Source: an uncultured Collinsella sp. (lineage in GTDB: Bacteria; Actinomycetota; Coriobacteriia; Coriobacteriales; Coriobacteriaceae). From it: DNA of 12,029 bases. The notes below the pieces were generated by a model. It was not told the DNA's origin. It made no database searches and was given only the letters and a program-made list of their open reading frames with translations. Below, in pieces: positions 1-5,469 of the stretch (within the stretch, counting starts at the first letter, position 1; each line of letters begins with the position of its first letter). The position numbers and the translations under genes are program-made. The DNA is taken from assembly GCA_900541665.1 (NCBI GenBank), contig UQKV01000057.1, positions 1 to 12,029 on the forward strand. The letters run 5' to 3'.

Positions 1-404
1 GTGTGGTGGTTATCGGCCTGCTCGAGACGCTGGAGTACCTGGTGCGCGGCGGTCGTCTGTCTGCTGCGGCCGGCGCCGTGGGTACGCTGCTCAACGTAAA
101 GCCCGTGGTGGCTGTCGAGGACGGTCTGATCGTGCAGCTGGGTAAGGCGCGCGGTTCCAAGAACGGCCGCAATCTGCTCAATCAGAAGGTCGAAAAAGCG
201 GGCGGCATCGACTTTTCCATGCCGCTGGCGCTCGGCTATACGGGCCTTTCGGACGCGGTGCTCAAGAAATATATCGAGGACAGCACGGCGCTGTGGGCTG
301 GCCACGCCGAGGGCGAACTGCCCGTTCACACCATCGGCGCCACCATCGGCACCCACGTAGGCCCCGGCGCCGTAGCCGTAGCCTTCTTCCAGCCCGCTAA
401 CTAA
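1..404 (+). CDS. DegV family protein, C-terminal part (5' end outside window)
   Basis: The open frame enters from the left edge, with whole codons starting at base 3, and ends at TAA 402-404, so about 133 residues are visible of a family that is usually 280-290 residues long. The segment matches the C-terminal half of DegV/FakB proteins. It has a TLEYLVRGGRLS-like stretch near the start, a LLNVKPVV segment followed by a DG turn, and near the end IGTHVGPGAVAVAF, which carries the conserved His-x-Gly-Pro-Gly. Known members bind a long-chain fatty acid, and in Firmicutes FakB presents it to the kinase FakA for phospholipid synthesis. No kinase partner is visible here, so the exact substrate and role are unknown. 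The in-frame GTG codons at the left edge are internal codons, not starts. A large inverted repeat follows 13 bases after the stop. Confidence 0.85.
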   Translation, partial: VVVIGLLETLEYLVRGGRLSAAAGAVGTLLNVKPVVAVEDGLIVQLGKARGSKNGRNLLNQKVEKAGGIDFSMPLALGYTGLSDAVLKKYIEDSTALWAGHAEGELPVHTIGATIGTHVGPGAVAVAFFQPAN

Positions 405-417
405 CCGCCCTGCCAAC

Positions 418-507
418 AAATGATCCCTTGGGGACGGAGGAAAACGGATCATCGACCGCATGGAGGCCGCGAATAATCCGTTTTCCTCCGTCCCCAAGGG
501 ATCATTT
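418..507. repeat. Perfect 32-bp inverted repeat made of two 33-nt GGGGAC units
   Basis: Arms 418-449 and 476-507 are exact reverse complements, separated by 26 nt. Each arm contains one copy of a 33-nt unit (420-452 and, inverted, 473-505). Each unit has short terminal inverted repeats, ATGATCC at one end and GGATCAT at the other, and the core CTTGGGGACGGAGGAAAAC. The second unit has one change at its end (ATAATCC). A third copy lies at 7513-7559. The transcript of this region would fold into a very stable hairpin followed by TTTCTTTAT, so it may also end transcription of the DegV gene. Read in frame, the right arm extends the next gene's open frame upstream, but that extension is repeat-encoded and is not a real N-terminus. 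Confidence 0.9.
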
Positions 508-541
508 CTTTATGCTGTTAATGCGGAGAAGGGAGCGAGCA

Positions 542-862
542 ATGGCGTCTGAGGGCTGTTTTGAACGGGTGTACGAGGTGGTCGAGCAGATCCCCGAGGG
601 GATGGTCGCCACGTATGGTCAGGTGGCGCTGCTCGCCGGTCGTCCGCGAAGTGCGCGGTACGTGGGGTATGCCCTACATAGCAATCCGCGCCCCGGCGAG
701 ATTCCCTGTCACCGCGTGGTGTTTGCCGACGGGCACATATGCGAGGGCTTCGCTTTTGGCGGTCCCGATGCTCAACGTGAGCTTTTGCTAGGGGAGGGTG
801 TGGCGTTTAAGGACGACATGCACGTCGACTTGGCCGCCTGTCGTTGGCCTGCCGGTCTTTAG
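542..862 (+). CDS. MGMT-family protein, single methyltransferase/DNA-binding domain
   Basis: The 106-residue protein is essentially only the C-terminal domain of O6-alkylguanine-DNA alkyltransferases. Visible motifs are ATYGQVA (residues 23-29, recognition-helix region), SARYVGYAL (37-45, with Arg39 at the place of the arginine finger), then SNPRPGEIPCHRVV, in which Cys56 of PCHRV is the alkyl-acceptor cysteine of true alkyltransferases. The alkyltransferase-like (ATL) proteins replace that Cys, usually with Trp. Here it is kept, so either repair activity or a damage-recognition role is possible. The full-length N-terminal domain is absent. ATG 542 is chosen because GGGAG lies about 7 bases upstream and the protein then starts at the domain edge. 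Upstream in-frame starts would run through the inverted repeat. It stands alone between two repeat clusters. Confidence 0.85.
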   Translation: MASEGCFERVYEVVEQIPEGMVATYGQVALLAGRPRSARYVGYALHSNPRPGEIPCHRVVFADGHICEGFAFGGPDAQRELLLGEGVAFKDDMHVDLAACRWPAGL

Positions 863-880
863 CGACGGGCCTCGTCAAAA

Positions 881-913
881 CCACCACAAAGGCGCCTGCC
901 CCCTTTGTGGTGG
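881..913. repeat. Hairpin repeat with 12-bp arms
   Basis: CCACCACAAAGG (881-892) and CCTTTGTGGTGG (902-913) are perfect reverse complements around a 9-nt loop (CGCCTGCCC). Read on the minus strand the centre is GGGGGCAGGCGCC, similar to the GGGACAGG core of the neighbouring 938-983 repeat but with G in place of A. There is no T tract after it on either strand, so it is not a standard terminator. It begins 18 bases after the stop of the MGMT-family gene. Confidence 0.75.
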
Positions 914-937
914 AACGCTGGCGCTGCGACGTTTCCC

Positions 938-983
938 CAGATAAAACCTGCCAAAACAAACCTGTCCCTTTTTGGTAGGTTTA
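938..983 (-). repeat. 46-nt dispersed repeat, copy 1 (hairpin)
   Basis: This 46-nt stretch recurs in inverted orientation at 11842-11887 with a single mismatch (C at 957 against T on the complement of 11868). It folds as AAACCTGCCAAAA (944-956) against TTTTGGTAGGTTT (970-982), a 13-bp stem with one wobble pair, around a 13-nt loop holding CCTGTCCC (minus strand GGGACAGG). Identity outside the 46 nt breaks down, which defines the element's limits. Confidence 0.9.
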
Positions 984-1064
984 CCGGGGCTAACATATGG
1001 AGAAGCTATGGCGGCGCATATTGACGCTACAAAGTAAACCACGGTGAACTATATTATATTCAGC

Positions 1065-1200
1065 AACGGAGCAGGCAATAGGCGATGAAAAAGCCTGCCC
1101 TGTTGAGTTTGATTCGCATTCCTCCCCTCTGTGCGATTCAACGGTGTACTTCGGGAACGGGCCCGCTGGCAACTGACTGCCGGCGGGCCCGTTCCCGTTT
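1065..1200 (+). ncRNA. Possible small structured RNA of three hairpins
   Basis: Three hairpins follow one another. H1 pairs AACGGAGCAGGC (1065-1076) with GCCTGCCCTGTT (1093-1104), 10 of 12 positions. H2 pairs TTGATTCGCA (1109-1118) with TGCGATTCAA (1132-1141), 9 of 10, and exposes a 13-nt loop with CCTCCCC, which could pair with Shine-Dalgarno sequences. H3 pairs CGGGAACGGGCCCGC (1152-1166) with GCGGGCCCGTTCCCG (1183-1197), perfect over 15 bp, followed by TTTGTC. A TATATT patch at 1050-1055 could be a -10 box, but no good -35 is visible and the T tract after H3 is poor. The strand is uncertain. The alternative is that these are further repeat hairpins with no RNA gene. Confidence 0.3.
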
Positions 1201-1242
1201 GTCGGGGGAGTGCGATAGACAGAGCCGAACCGGTCCGGCACC

Positions 1243-1269
1243 AAAAAGGCGGACGCCGTAGCGCCCGCC
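1243..1269 (-). terminator. Intrinsic terminator of trpS
   Basis: On the minus strand a 9-bp stem GGCGGGCGC/GCGTCCGCC (one G-U pair) with the tetraloop TACG is followed directly by TTTTT. It starts 36 bases after the trpS stop codon. Confidence 0.85.
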
Positions 1270-1304
1270 CTAAAGCAATCGGAAGTTCAAGTCAGCAGAT
1301 CGGT

Positions 1305-2354
1305 CTAGTACACCATGCCCATGGCGTCCCGAACCTCGGCCAGGGTCTGCTCGGCGATCTCGTTGGCGCGACGGTTGCCCTCGTGCAGCACGTCTTTCAC
1401 ATAGTCCAGATCGTTCTCGTAGCGCTGGCGACGCTCGCGGATCGGCGCGAAGTACTCGTTGACGGCCTCGGTCACGTACTTCTTGAGCTGGCCGGAGCCG
1501 CCCATGCCAATCTCCTCGGCAATCTCGACCTCGGAGCGGCCGGTGCAGATGGCGGCCGTCGAAAGCAGGCCAGACACGCCGGGGCGGTTCTCGGGATCGA
1601 ACGTGATCATGCGCTCGGAATCGGTCTGGCTCTTCTTGATGCGCTTGGCCGTCTCCTCAGCGGTCATCGAGATGTTGATGGCGTTGCCGTAGCTCTTGCT
1701 CATCTTGCGACCGTCAAGGCCGGGCAGCAGCGGGGTCTCGGACAGCAGCGCTTCGACCTCGGGAAATACCTTGCCGTAGCGGTTGTTAAAGCGGCGGGCG
1801 ATGGTGCGGGTGAGCTCGATGTGCGGCAGCTGGTCGCGACCGACGGGCACCACATTGCCCTTGCAGAATAGGATGTCGCAGGCCTGGTGCACCGGGTAGG
1901 TGAGCAGAAGGCCGGTGAGCTCGTGACCCGATGCCTCCATCTCGGCCTTAACCGTGGGGTTGCGCGCCAGCTCGGCCTCGGAGACCAGCGACAGGAACGG
2001 CAGCATGAGCTGGTTGGCGGCGGGCACGGCGGAGTGCGCGTAGATCATGGTCTTGTCGGGGTCGATGCCGCAGGCAAGGTAGTCCATGACCATGTTGTAC
2101 ACGTTGTCCTGGATGTGCTCGGTGGTGTCGCGGTCGGTGATGACCTGGTAGTCGGCGATGAGCACGTTGGTCTTAGCGCCCATGTTCTGCAGCTCCACGC
2201 GGCCCTTGAGGGTGCCAAAGTAGTGGCCCAGGTGCAGACGGCCGGTGGGGCGGTCGCCGGTAAGCATGGTGAACTTCTCGGGCGTCTTGGCCAGGCCCTC
2301 GCGAATGGCGTTGCTCTTTTGCAGCGCGACTTCGTAGCTGTTCTCGTTTGGCAT
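1305..2354 (-). CDS. trpS: Tryptophan--tRNA ligase
   Basis: This 349-residue class Ic aminoacyl-tRNA synthetase attaches tryptophan to tRNA-Trp in the cytoplasm, using ATP. It shows GDRPTGRLHLGHY (residues 33-45), containing the HIGH-type signature HLGH at 41-44, and GRKMSKS, with the KMSKS loop at 217-221. The length and the GDRPTG...GRVELQN style fit the TrpRS type common in Firmicutes such as streptococci. The start ATG 2354-2352 is supported by AGGAG five bases upstream. It lies 160 bp downstream of the tagO-type gene on the same strand and ends at a clear terminator. No T-box or tryptophan-rich leader is visible in the 160-bp leader, which carries only a small GC-rich hairpin (2459-2475). 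Confidence 0.97.
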   Translation of the reverse strand: MPNENSYEVALQKSNAIREGLAKTPEKFTMLTGDRPTGRLHLGHYFGTLKGRVELQNMGAKTNVLIADYQVITDRDTTEHIQDNVYNMVMDYLACGIDPDKTMIYAHSAVPAANQLMLPFLSLVSEAELARNPTVKAEMEASGHELTGLLLTYPVHQACDILFCKGNVVPVGRDQLPHIELTRTIARRFNNRYGKVFPEVEALLSETPLLPGLDGRKMSKSYGNAINISMTAEETAKRIKKSQTDSERMITFDPENRPGVSGLLSTAAICTGRSEVEIAEEIGMGGSGQLKKYVTEAVNEYFAPIRERRQRYENDLDYVKDVLHEGNRRANEIAEQTLAEVRDAMGMVY

Positions 2355-2458
2355 GATTGCTCCTAACGTATGCGTATTGGTGAAGATGATAACGCGTTTA
2401 TTGAAAGGGGTGGGGCGTAAGTGGGCGAGGTGCCGGTAGGGCGAGGGCTATGCGGCGG

Positions 2459-2475
2459 TCGCGACGCGGTCGCGA
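2459..2475. repeat. Small GC-rich palindrome in the tagO-trpS gap
   Basis: TCGCGAC (2459-2465) and GTCGCGA (2469-2475) pair perfectly around a 3-nt loop. It lies between the two minus-strand genes with no T tract on either side, so it is not a convincing terminator. It might be an attenuating or mRNA-protecting hairpin. Confidence 0.4.
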
Positions 2476-2514
2476 GCGGCCAGCAGCAAAGAGCCACTTT
2501 CTCGTCAATAAAAC

Positions 2515-3714
2515 CTAGCGCCTGTGGTGGCGCTCCTCCTTGCGCTCCTCGGCTGCCTGCTCCTCCTGTTTAAAGGCGGGGTCGTCGGGGGTTACCAGCT
2601 CGTCCTCGTGTGTGCGCTTGTTGTAATGGTGGCGCAAGACAGGCTCAAACAGGTGCAGGTGCTTGGCGAAGGCCGCCGAGCCAATGGCGAGCACGGTAAA
2701 GATGAGCACGCGCATGGGCACCTCGACCTGGTTAATCGCAGCGGCGCCGGCCGAAAGCATGATGCACCAGGCATAGATGAGCAGCACGGCCTGTTTTTGG
2801 TTGTAGCCTTCTTGGATCAGGCGGTGGTGGATGTGGCCCTTGTCGGCCTGTCCAATGCTAATGTGGGCGCGCTTGCGGCGCACGATGGCGCTAAACGTAT
2901 CGATGATGGGTACGCCGGCCACGAGGAGCGGGATGATGAGCGAGGTGAGCGCGGCGGTGCGGCTCACGTTGAGCAGCGAGATGGAGCCCAGCGCAAAGCC
3001 CAGAAGCAGCGACCCCGAGTCGCCCAAGAAGATGCTCGCGGGGTTGAAGTTATAGTGCAAGAAGGCGAGGCACGAGCCAAAGAGCGCAATGGAGAGCGCG
3101 GCGGCATCGATGCGGCCCGAGAGAACGGCCATCGAGAACATCGTGAACGATGCGATGCCGCAGATACCCGTCGCCAGGCCGTCAAGGCCGTCGATAAGGT
3201 TGATGATGTTGGTGAACGCCACCAGGTAGATCACGGTAATGGGGTAGGCGAGCCAGCCGAGCATAATCTCGCCGGGGGCAAACGGGTTGACGATGACGCC
3301 GATTTTTAGCCCGCCTACGCAGGCGATGAGCGCGGCGAGGACCTGGCCGGCCAGCTTTTGCTTGGGCTTGAGCTGGTAGATGTCGTCGATCGCGCCGGTC
3401 GCAAAGATAACGGTAAAAGAAAGCGCAAGGATGGGGTAACTGATGTGCAGACGGGGGTGGGGCACTAAAACGGGCGGCCAGCCCAGGTACCAGGTGCCTA
3501 GGATCTGAACAATGCAGGCGACGACGAGGCCCAAAAAGACCGCCGTGCCACCCATGCGCGGGATGGGTTTAGTGTTGATGCGGCGCTTGGAAGGATAGTC
3601 GACGGCGTCGAGCTTGATTGCCAGGCGCTTGACCAGGGGCACCGCAAGGAAGGTCGTGATAAAAGCCACGACCGCCACGCAAAGGTACGGTATGAAGCTC
3701 GTGGAGGAAGCCAT
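2515..3714 (-). CDS. Undecaprenyl-phosphate GlcNAc-1-phosphate transferase (TagO/WecA family)
   Basis: This polytopic membrane enzyme of the MraY/WecA/TagO family would move a HexNAc-1-phosphate, normally GlcNAc-1-P, from the UDP-sugar to undecaprenyl phosphate. That is the first step for wall teichoic acid-like or other envelope glycopolymers. With the 399-residue start, family motifs are PIPRMGG (50-56), GAIDD (107-111, Mg-binding Asp pair), NIINLIDGLDGLA (169-181), FLGDSGS (229-235) and DKGHIHHRL (291-299, the HxHH motif typical of the GlcNAc branch). About ten hydrophobic segments are visible, and the C-terminal 35 residues are charged and cytoplasmic-looking. ATG 3714 is preferred because the first membrane segment then begins at once, as in relatives, and the candidate promoter at 3772-3800 would start transcription close to the alternative GTG at 3762. 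Neither start has a strong ribosome site. The acceptor polymer is not identifiable from this window. Confidence 0.93.
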   Translation of the reverse strand: MASSTSFIPYLCVAVVAFITTFLAVPLVKRLAIKLDAVDYPSKRRINTKPIPRMGGTAVFLGLVVACIVQILGTWYLGWPPVLVPHPRLHISYPILALSFTVIFATGAIDDIYQLKPKQKLAGQVLAALIACVGGLKIGVIVNPFAPGEIMLGWLAYPITVIYLVAFTNIINLIDGLDGLATGICGIASFTMFSMAVLSGRIDAAALSIALFGSCLAFLHYNFNPASIFLGDSGSLLLGFALGSISLLNVSRTAALTSLIIPLLVAGVPIIDTFSAIVRRKRAHISIGQADKGHIHHRLIQEGYNQKQAVLLIYAWCIMLSAGAAAINQVEVPMRVLIFTVLAIGSAAFAKHLHLFEPVLRHHYNKRTHEDELVTPDDPAFKQEEQAAEERKEERHHRR

Positions 3715-3771
3715 GAATCGATAAACCGCCAAGCGTCGAAGGAAAAGGTCAAATGATGCCACGCCGCAAAG

Positions 3772-3800
3772 GGTATAGCTGACCCATGATACTCGACCAA
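3772..3800 (-). promoter_or_regulatory. Candidate promoter of the tagO-type gene
   Basis: On the minus strand TTGGTC (3800-3795) and TATACC (3777-3772) are separated by 17 bp. Transcription would begin near 3765 and give a leader of about 50 nt to ATG 3714. Confidence 0.4.
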
Positions 3801-3921
3801 GAGGGGTGTGAGGAATTGCACGGGGCGATAATCACGTGCTTACCAGATATTCGAGTGATGGTGGGGTTCTGCCTGGTGCCTTTTGGGGATCCTGGCGGGA
3901 TTTGCAATGGCGATTTTCGGC

Positions 3922-4092
3922 AAAAGAAAACCACCCCCCACGTTACGAAAATGAACCCACCTAAAACAGGTGGGTGCCCTCATCGACTGTTCCAGCGTCC
4001 TTAACAACGAAGGATACCTGTACTAGGTACGACTGTGTGGGCTCCCTAAATAAACGCGACGGTTCACCCAGTTGCTCCGCGGGGGGCGGAAT
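3922..4092 (-). ncRNA. ssrS: 6S RNA-like structured RNA
   Basis: On the minus strand the ends of a region of about 170 nt form a strong closing stem: CCGCCCCCCGCG (4089-4078) pairs with CGTGGGGGGTGG (3942-3931) over 12 bp, with two G-U pairs replacing G-C, and the 3' strand runs straight into TTTTCTTTT (3930-3922). A perfect-looking -10 box TATGAT (4104-4099) lies just upstream. Inside are a second stem GGGAGCCC/GGGCACCC (7 of 8), apical stems such as TACCT/AGGTA and TCCTT/AAGGA, and on the 3' side ACCCACCT-GTTTT-AGGTGGGT. This layout of closing stem, large bulge with a 3'-side hairpin, long apical arm and own terminator, and this length, match 6S RNA, which mimics an open promoter and binds housekeeping RNA polymerase. 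Assignment rests on architecture only, and another Rfam family remains possible. Confidence 0.6.
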
Positions 4093-4098
4093 ACCTAC

Positions 4099-4104
4099 AT
4101 CATA
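4099..4104 (-). promoter_or_regulatory. -10 box of the 6S-like RNA
   Basis: TATGAT on the minus strand (5 of 6 consensus) is about 7 bases before the inferred RNA start near 4092. A clear -35 at 16-18 bp is not visible. Confidence 0.45.
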
Positions 4105-4129
4105 AATCGGCGCTTTGTGGATTCCAGTC

Positions 4130-4159
4130 TTGACATTACAAAAATCGTGTCGGACGATT
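4130..4159 (+). promoter_or_regulatory. Candidate promoter and palindrome before the radical SAM gene
   Basis: TTGACA (4130-4135) is a perfect -35 box. At 17 bp spacing the -10 is poor (GACGAT, 4153-4158). A perfect inverted repeat AATCGT-GTCGG-ACGATT (4143-4159) covers the spacer and -10, so a repressor or activator could act here. The regulator is unknown. Confidence 0.4.
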
Positions 4160-4241
4160 ACGGCGCTTTGGGCTCGAGCCGTCTGTGCAGTTGGTCCCTT
4201 TGCGTTTGAGCTGCTGAATCGTTGTTTTGGAGCATGTTTTT

Positions 4242-5180
4242 ATGCCGACGTCGTTGACCGAACTTTTTTCGCCCGCTTGCCATTTGTGTCCGCGCCGTTG
4301 CGGTGCGGCGCGCGATGAGGGTGCGCGCGGCGTATGCGGTGCCGACGACACGCTCAAGGTGGCTCGCGCCGCACTTCATATGTGGGAGGAGCCGCCCATC
4401 TCGGGCGAAGCCGGTTCGGGCACGATCTTCTTTAGTGGCTGCTCGCTCAAATGCGTCTATTGCCAGAACCACGAGATCTCGACGGGAAATTTTGGGCTTG
4501 AGATTTCGCCCGAGCGCCTGGTCGAGATTATGCTGGAGCTGCAGGACCAGGGTGCCAACAATATTAATTTGGTGACGGCGACGCACTACGCGCACCTGCT
4601 GCCGGCAGCGATTGCCGCGGCACGGGCGCGCGGGCTGGTCATCCCAATCGTCTACAACACGAGCGGTTATGAGCGCGCGAGCGCCGTGGCTGCCTTGGGT
4701 GACCTGGTTGACGTGTGGCTCACCGACTTTAAATATGCCGATGCGGCGCTTGCGCAGTCGCTCTCTCATATAAAGGACTACCCACGTGTGGCCGTGTCGG
4801 GCCTGGCTCAGATGGCGCGCGAGATCGAGCGCCGCGGGGGAGAGCTGGTGGACGAGGACGGGCTCATGAAGCGCGGCATGATTGTGCGCCATCTGGTACT
4901 GCCGGGACATGCAGACGATTCGTGTCGCGTGCTGGACCTGGTGTGGCAGACGGTGGGCGATGTGCCGATCTCGGTCATGAACCAGTACACGCCCAATGCG
5001 CTCATGCGCGAGCAGGGCGGCGACCTGGCACGAGCCGTGACGCGCGATGAGTACGAGCAGGTGCTCGACCATGCCGACGACCTGGGCTTTACAACGATGT
5101 TCTGGCAAGAGGGCGGCGCGGTAGACGAGAGCTTCACCCCGGCGTTTGACACCACCGGCGTCCTCACCAGCGCAAAGTAG
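4242..5180 (+). CDS. Radical SAM protein, PflX-like (COG1313 type)
   Basis: This 312-residue predicted iron-sulfur enzyme resembles uncharacterised PflX proteins related to pyruvate formate-lyase activases. Residues 61-80 contain FFSGCSLKCVYCQNHEIS, whose C67-x3-C71-x2-C74 binds the [4Fe-4S] cluster that cleaves S-adenosylmethionine. Before it lies a second cysteine set, C13, C16, C20 and C32 (CHLCPRRC...GVCG), which could hold another metal centre. Later segments (IVYNTSGYE, DVWLTDFKYAD, VRHLVLPGH) fit strands of the radical SAM barrel. ATG 4242 is chosen because GGAG sits nine bases upstream; a TTG five codons earlier is the alternative. It is divergent from the 6S-like RNA and tagO. No glycyl-radical enzyme or other obvious substrate is nearby, so the reaction is unknown. 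Confidence 0.88.
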   Translation: MPTSLTELFSPACHLCPRRCGAARDEGARGVCGADDTLKVARAALHMWEEPPISGEAGSGTIFFSGCSLKCVYCQNHEISTGNFGLEISPERLVEIMLELQDQGANNINLVTATHYAHLLPAAIAAARARGLVIPIVYNTSGYERASAVAALGDLVDVWLTDFKYADAALAQSLSHIKDYPRVAVSGLAQMAREIERRGGELVDEDGLMKRGMIVRHLVLPGHADDSCRVLDLVWQTVGDVPISVMNQYTPNALMREQGGDLARAVTRDEYEQVLDHADDLGFTTMFWQEGGAVDESFTPAFDTTGVLTSAK

Positions 5181-5194
5181 CGGGTTCGCCGATG

Positions 5195-5274
5195 ATTTTT
5201 CTGGGACGGGGATTAAAAAACCGTCGAGAGGATTGCTTGCTCGAAAGGTAGTCAAAATGGTCCCGTCTCAAAAA
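5195..5274. repeat. Two diverged GGGAC-type repeat remnants in opposite orientation
   Basis: TTTTTCTGGGACGGGGATT (5196-5214), followed by six A, and, inverted, the stretch at 5253-5274 (minus strand TTTTTGAGACGGGACC) both combine a T run with GACGGG. They pair only imperfectly. They are grouped with the other intergenic repeats on the shared core alone, so the assignment is tentative. Confidence 0.3.
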
Positions 5275-5290
5275 GACTGGTTATTGGGCG

Positions 5291-5318
5291 TTGACAGTTG
5301 GCGAGCCGTAGGTAAAAT
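5291..5318 (+). promoter_or_regulatory. Promoter of tRNA-Ala
   Basis: A perfect -35 TTGACA (5291-5296) and a -10 TAAAAT (5313-5318, 5 of 6) are separated by 16 bp. The tRNA starts 13 bases after the -10, leaving a short 5' leader for RNase P. Confidence 0.75.
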
Positions 5319-5331
5319 ATCAACTTGTCCT

Positions 5332-5404
5332 GGGGACGTAGCTCAGTTGGGAGAGCGCTGCCGTCGCATGGCAGAGGCCGAGGGTTCGACTCCCTTCGTC
5401 TCCA
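5332..5404 (+). tRNA. tRNA-Ala (anticodon CGC)
   Basis: A full cloverleaf is visible. The acceptor stem GGGGACG/CGTCTCC includes G3-U70, the main identity element for alanyl-tRNA synthetase. The D arm is GCTC...GAGC, the anticodon stem CTGCC/GGCAG encloses loop GTCGCAT with anticodon CGC (reads GCG), the variable loop is 5 nt, and the T arm is GAGGG-TTCGACT-CCCTT. The discriminator is A5404, followed by CCC, so the CCA end is not encoded and must be added after transcription. Own promoter and terminator flank it. Confidence 0.97.
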
Positions 5405-5419
5405 CCCTTGGATTTGATA

Positions 5420-5450
5420 AGCCGCTGACACTGTGTCGGCGGCTTTTTTT
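5420..5450 (+). terminator. Intrinsic terminator of tRNA-Ala
   Basis: AGCCGCTGACA (5420-5430) pairs with TGTCGGCGGCT (5434-5444), 11 bp with one wobble and a CTG loop, followed by a T run to 5450. The next gene's ribosome site begins within 10 bases. Confidence 0.9.
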
Positions 5451-5469
5451 AAAAAGAAAGGGCGGTACC

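Larger units (their letters stand above)
863..1304. other. Gene-free 442-bp gap: repeats, hairpins and trpS terminator
   Basis: No coding frame here has both a plausible start and protein character. The stretch contains the two repeat hairpins at 881-913 and 938-983, an AT-rich patch around 1050-1060, three consecutive hairpins between 1065 and 1197, and the minus-strand terminator 1243-1269. Very short frames with some Shine-Dalgarno-like sequence exist (1008-1037 plus, 1060-1119 minus), but nothing supports their translation. Confidence 0.7.

Noticed and set aside
428..541. N-terminal extension of the MGMT-family protein from an upstream start
   Set aside because: The extra residues would be encoded by the inverted repeat itself, while ATG 542 has a good ribosome site and matches the domain boundary.
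881..983. CRISPR array suggested by closely spaced palindromic repeats
   Set aside because: The two repeats have different sequences and are not regularly spaced, and no cas genes are present.
1008..1037. Nine-codon frame (Met-Ala-Ala-His-Ile-Asp-Ala-Thr-Lys) with GGAG five bases upstream, a possible leader peptide
   Set aside because: Too short to judge, no downstream plus-strand gene for it to regulate, and the codon content does not suggest an attenuator.
1060..1119. Nineteen-codon minus-strand frame preceded by GGGGAGG
   Set aside because: The purine run lies almost against the ATG, and the frame coincides with the paired arms of two hairpins. RNA structure explains the sequence better.
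2355..2514. T-box or tryptophan attenuator before trpS
   Set aside because: No T-box core sequence, no run of Trp codons and no terminator/antiterminator pair. Only a short TCGCGAC palindrome is present.
3907..3954. Fifteen-codon plus-strand frame starting MAIFGKRK, protein-like in appearance
   Set aside because: It runs through the closing stem and T tract of the 6S-like RNA on the other strand and has no good ribosome site. Probably chance.
5332..5341. GGGGACG at the 5' end of the tRNA, matching the repeat core
   Set aside because: It is the paired acceptor stem of tRNA-Ala, fully explained by the cloverleaf. The match is coincidence.
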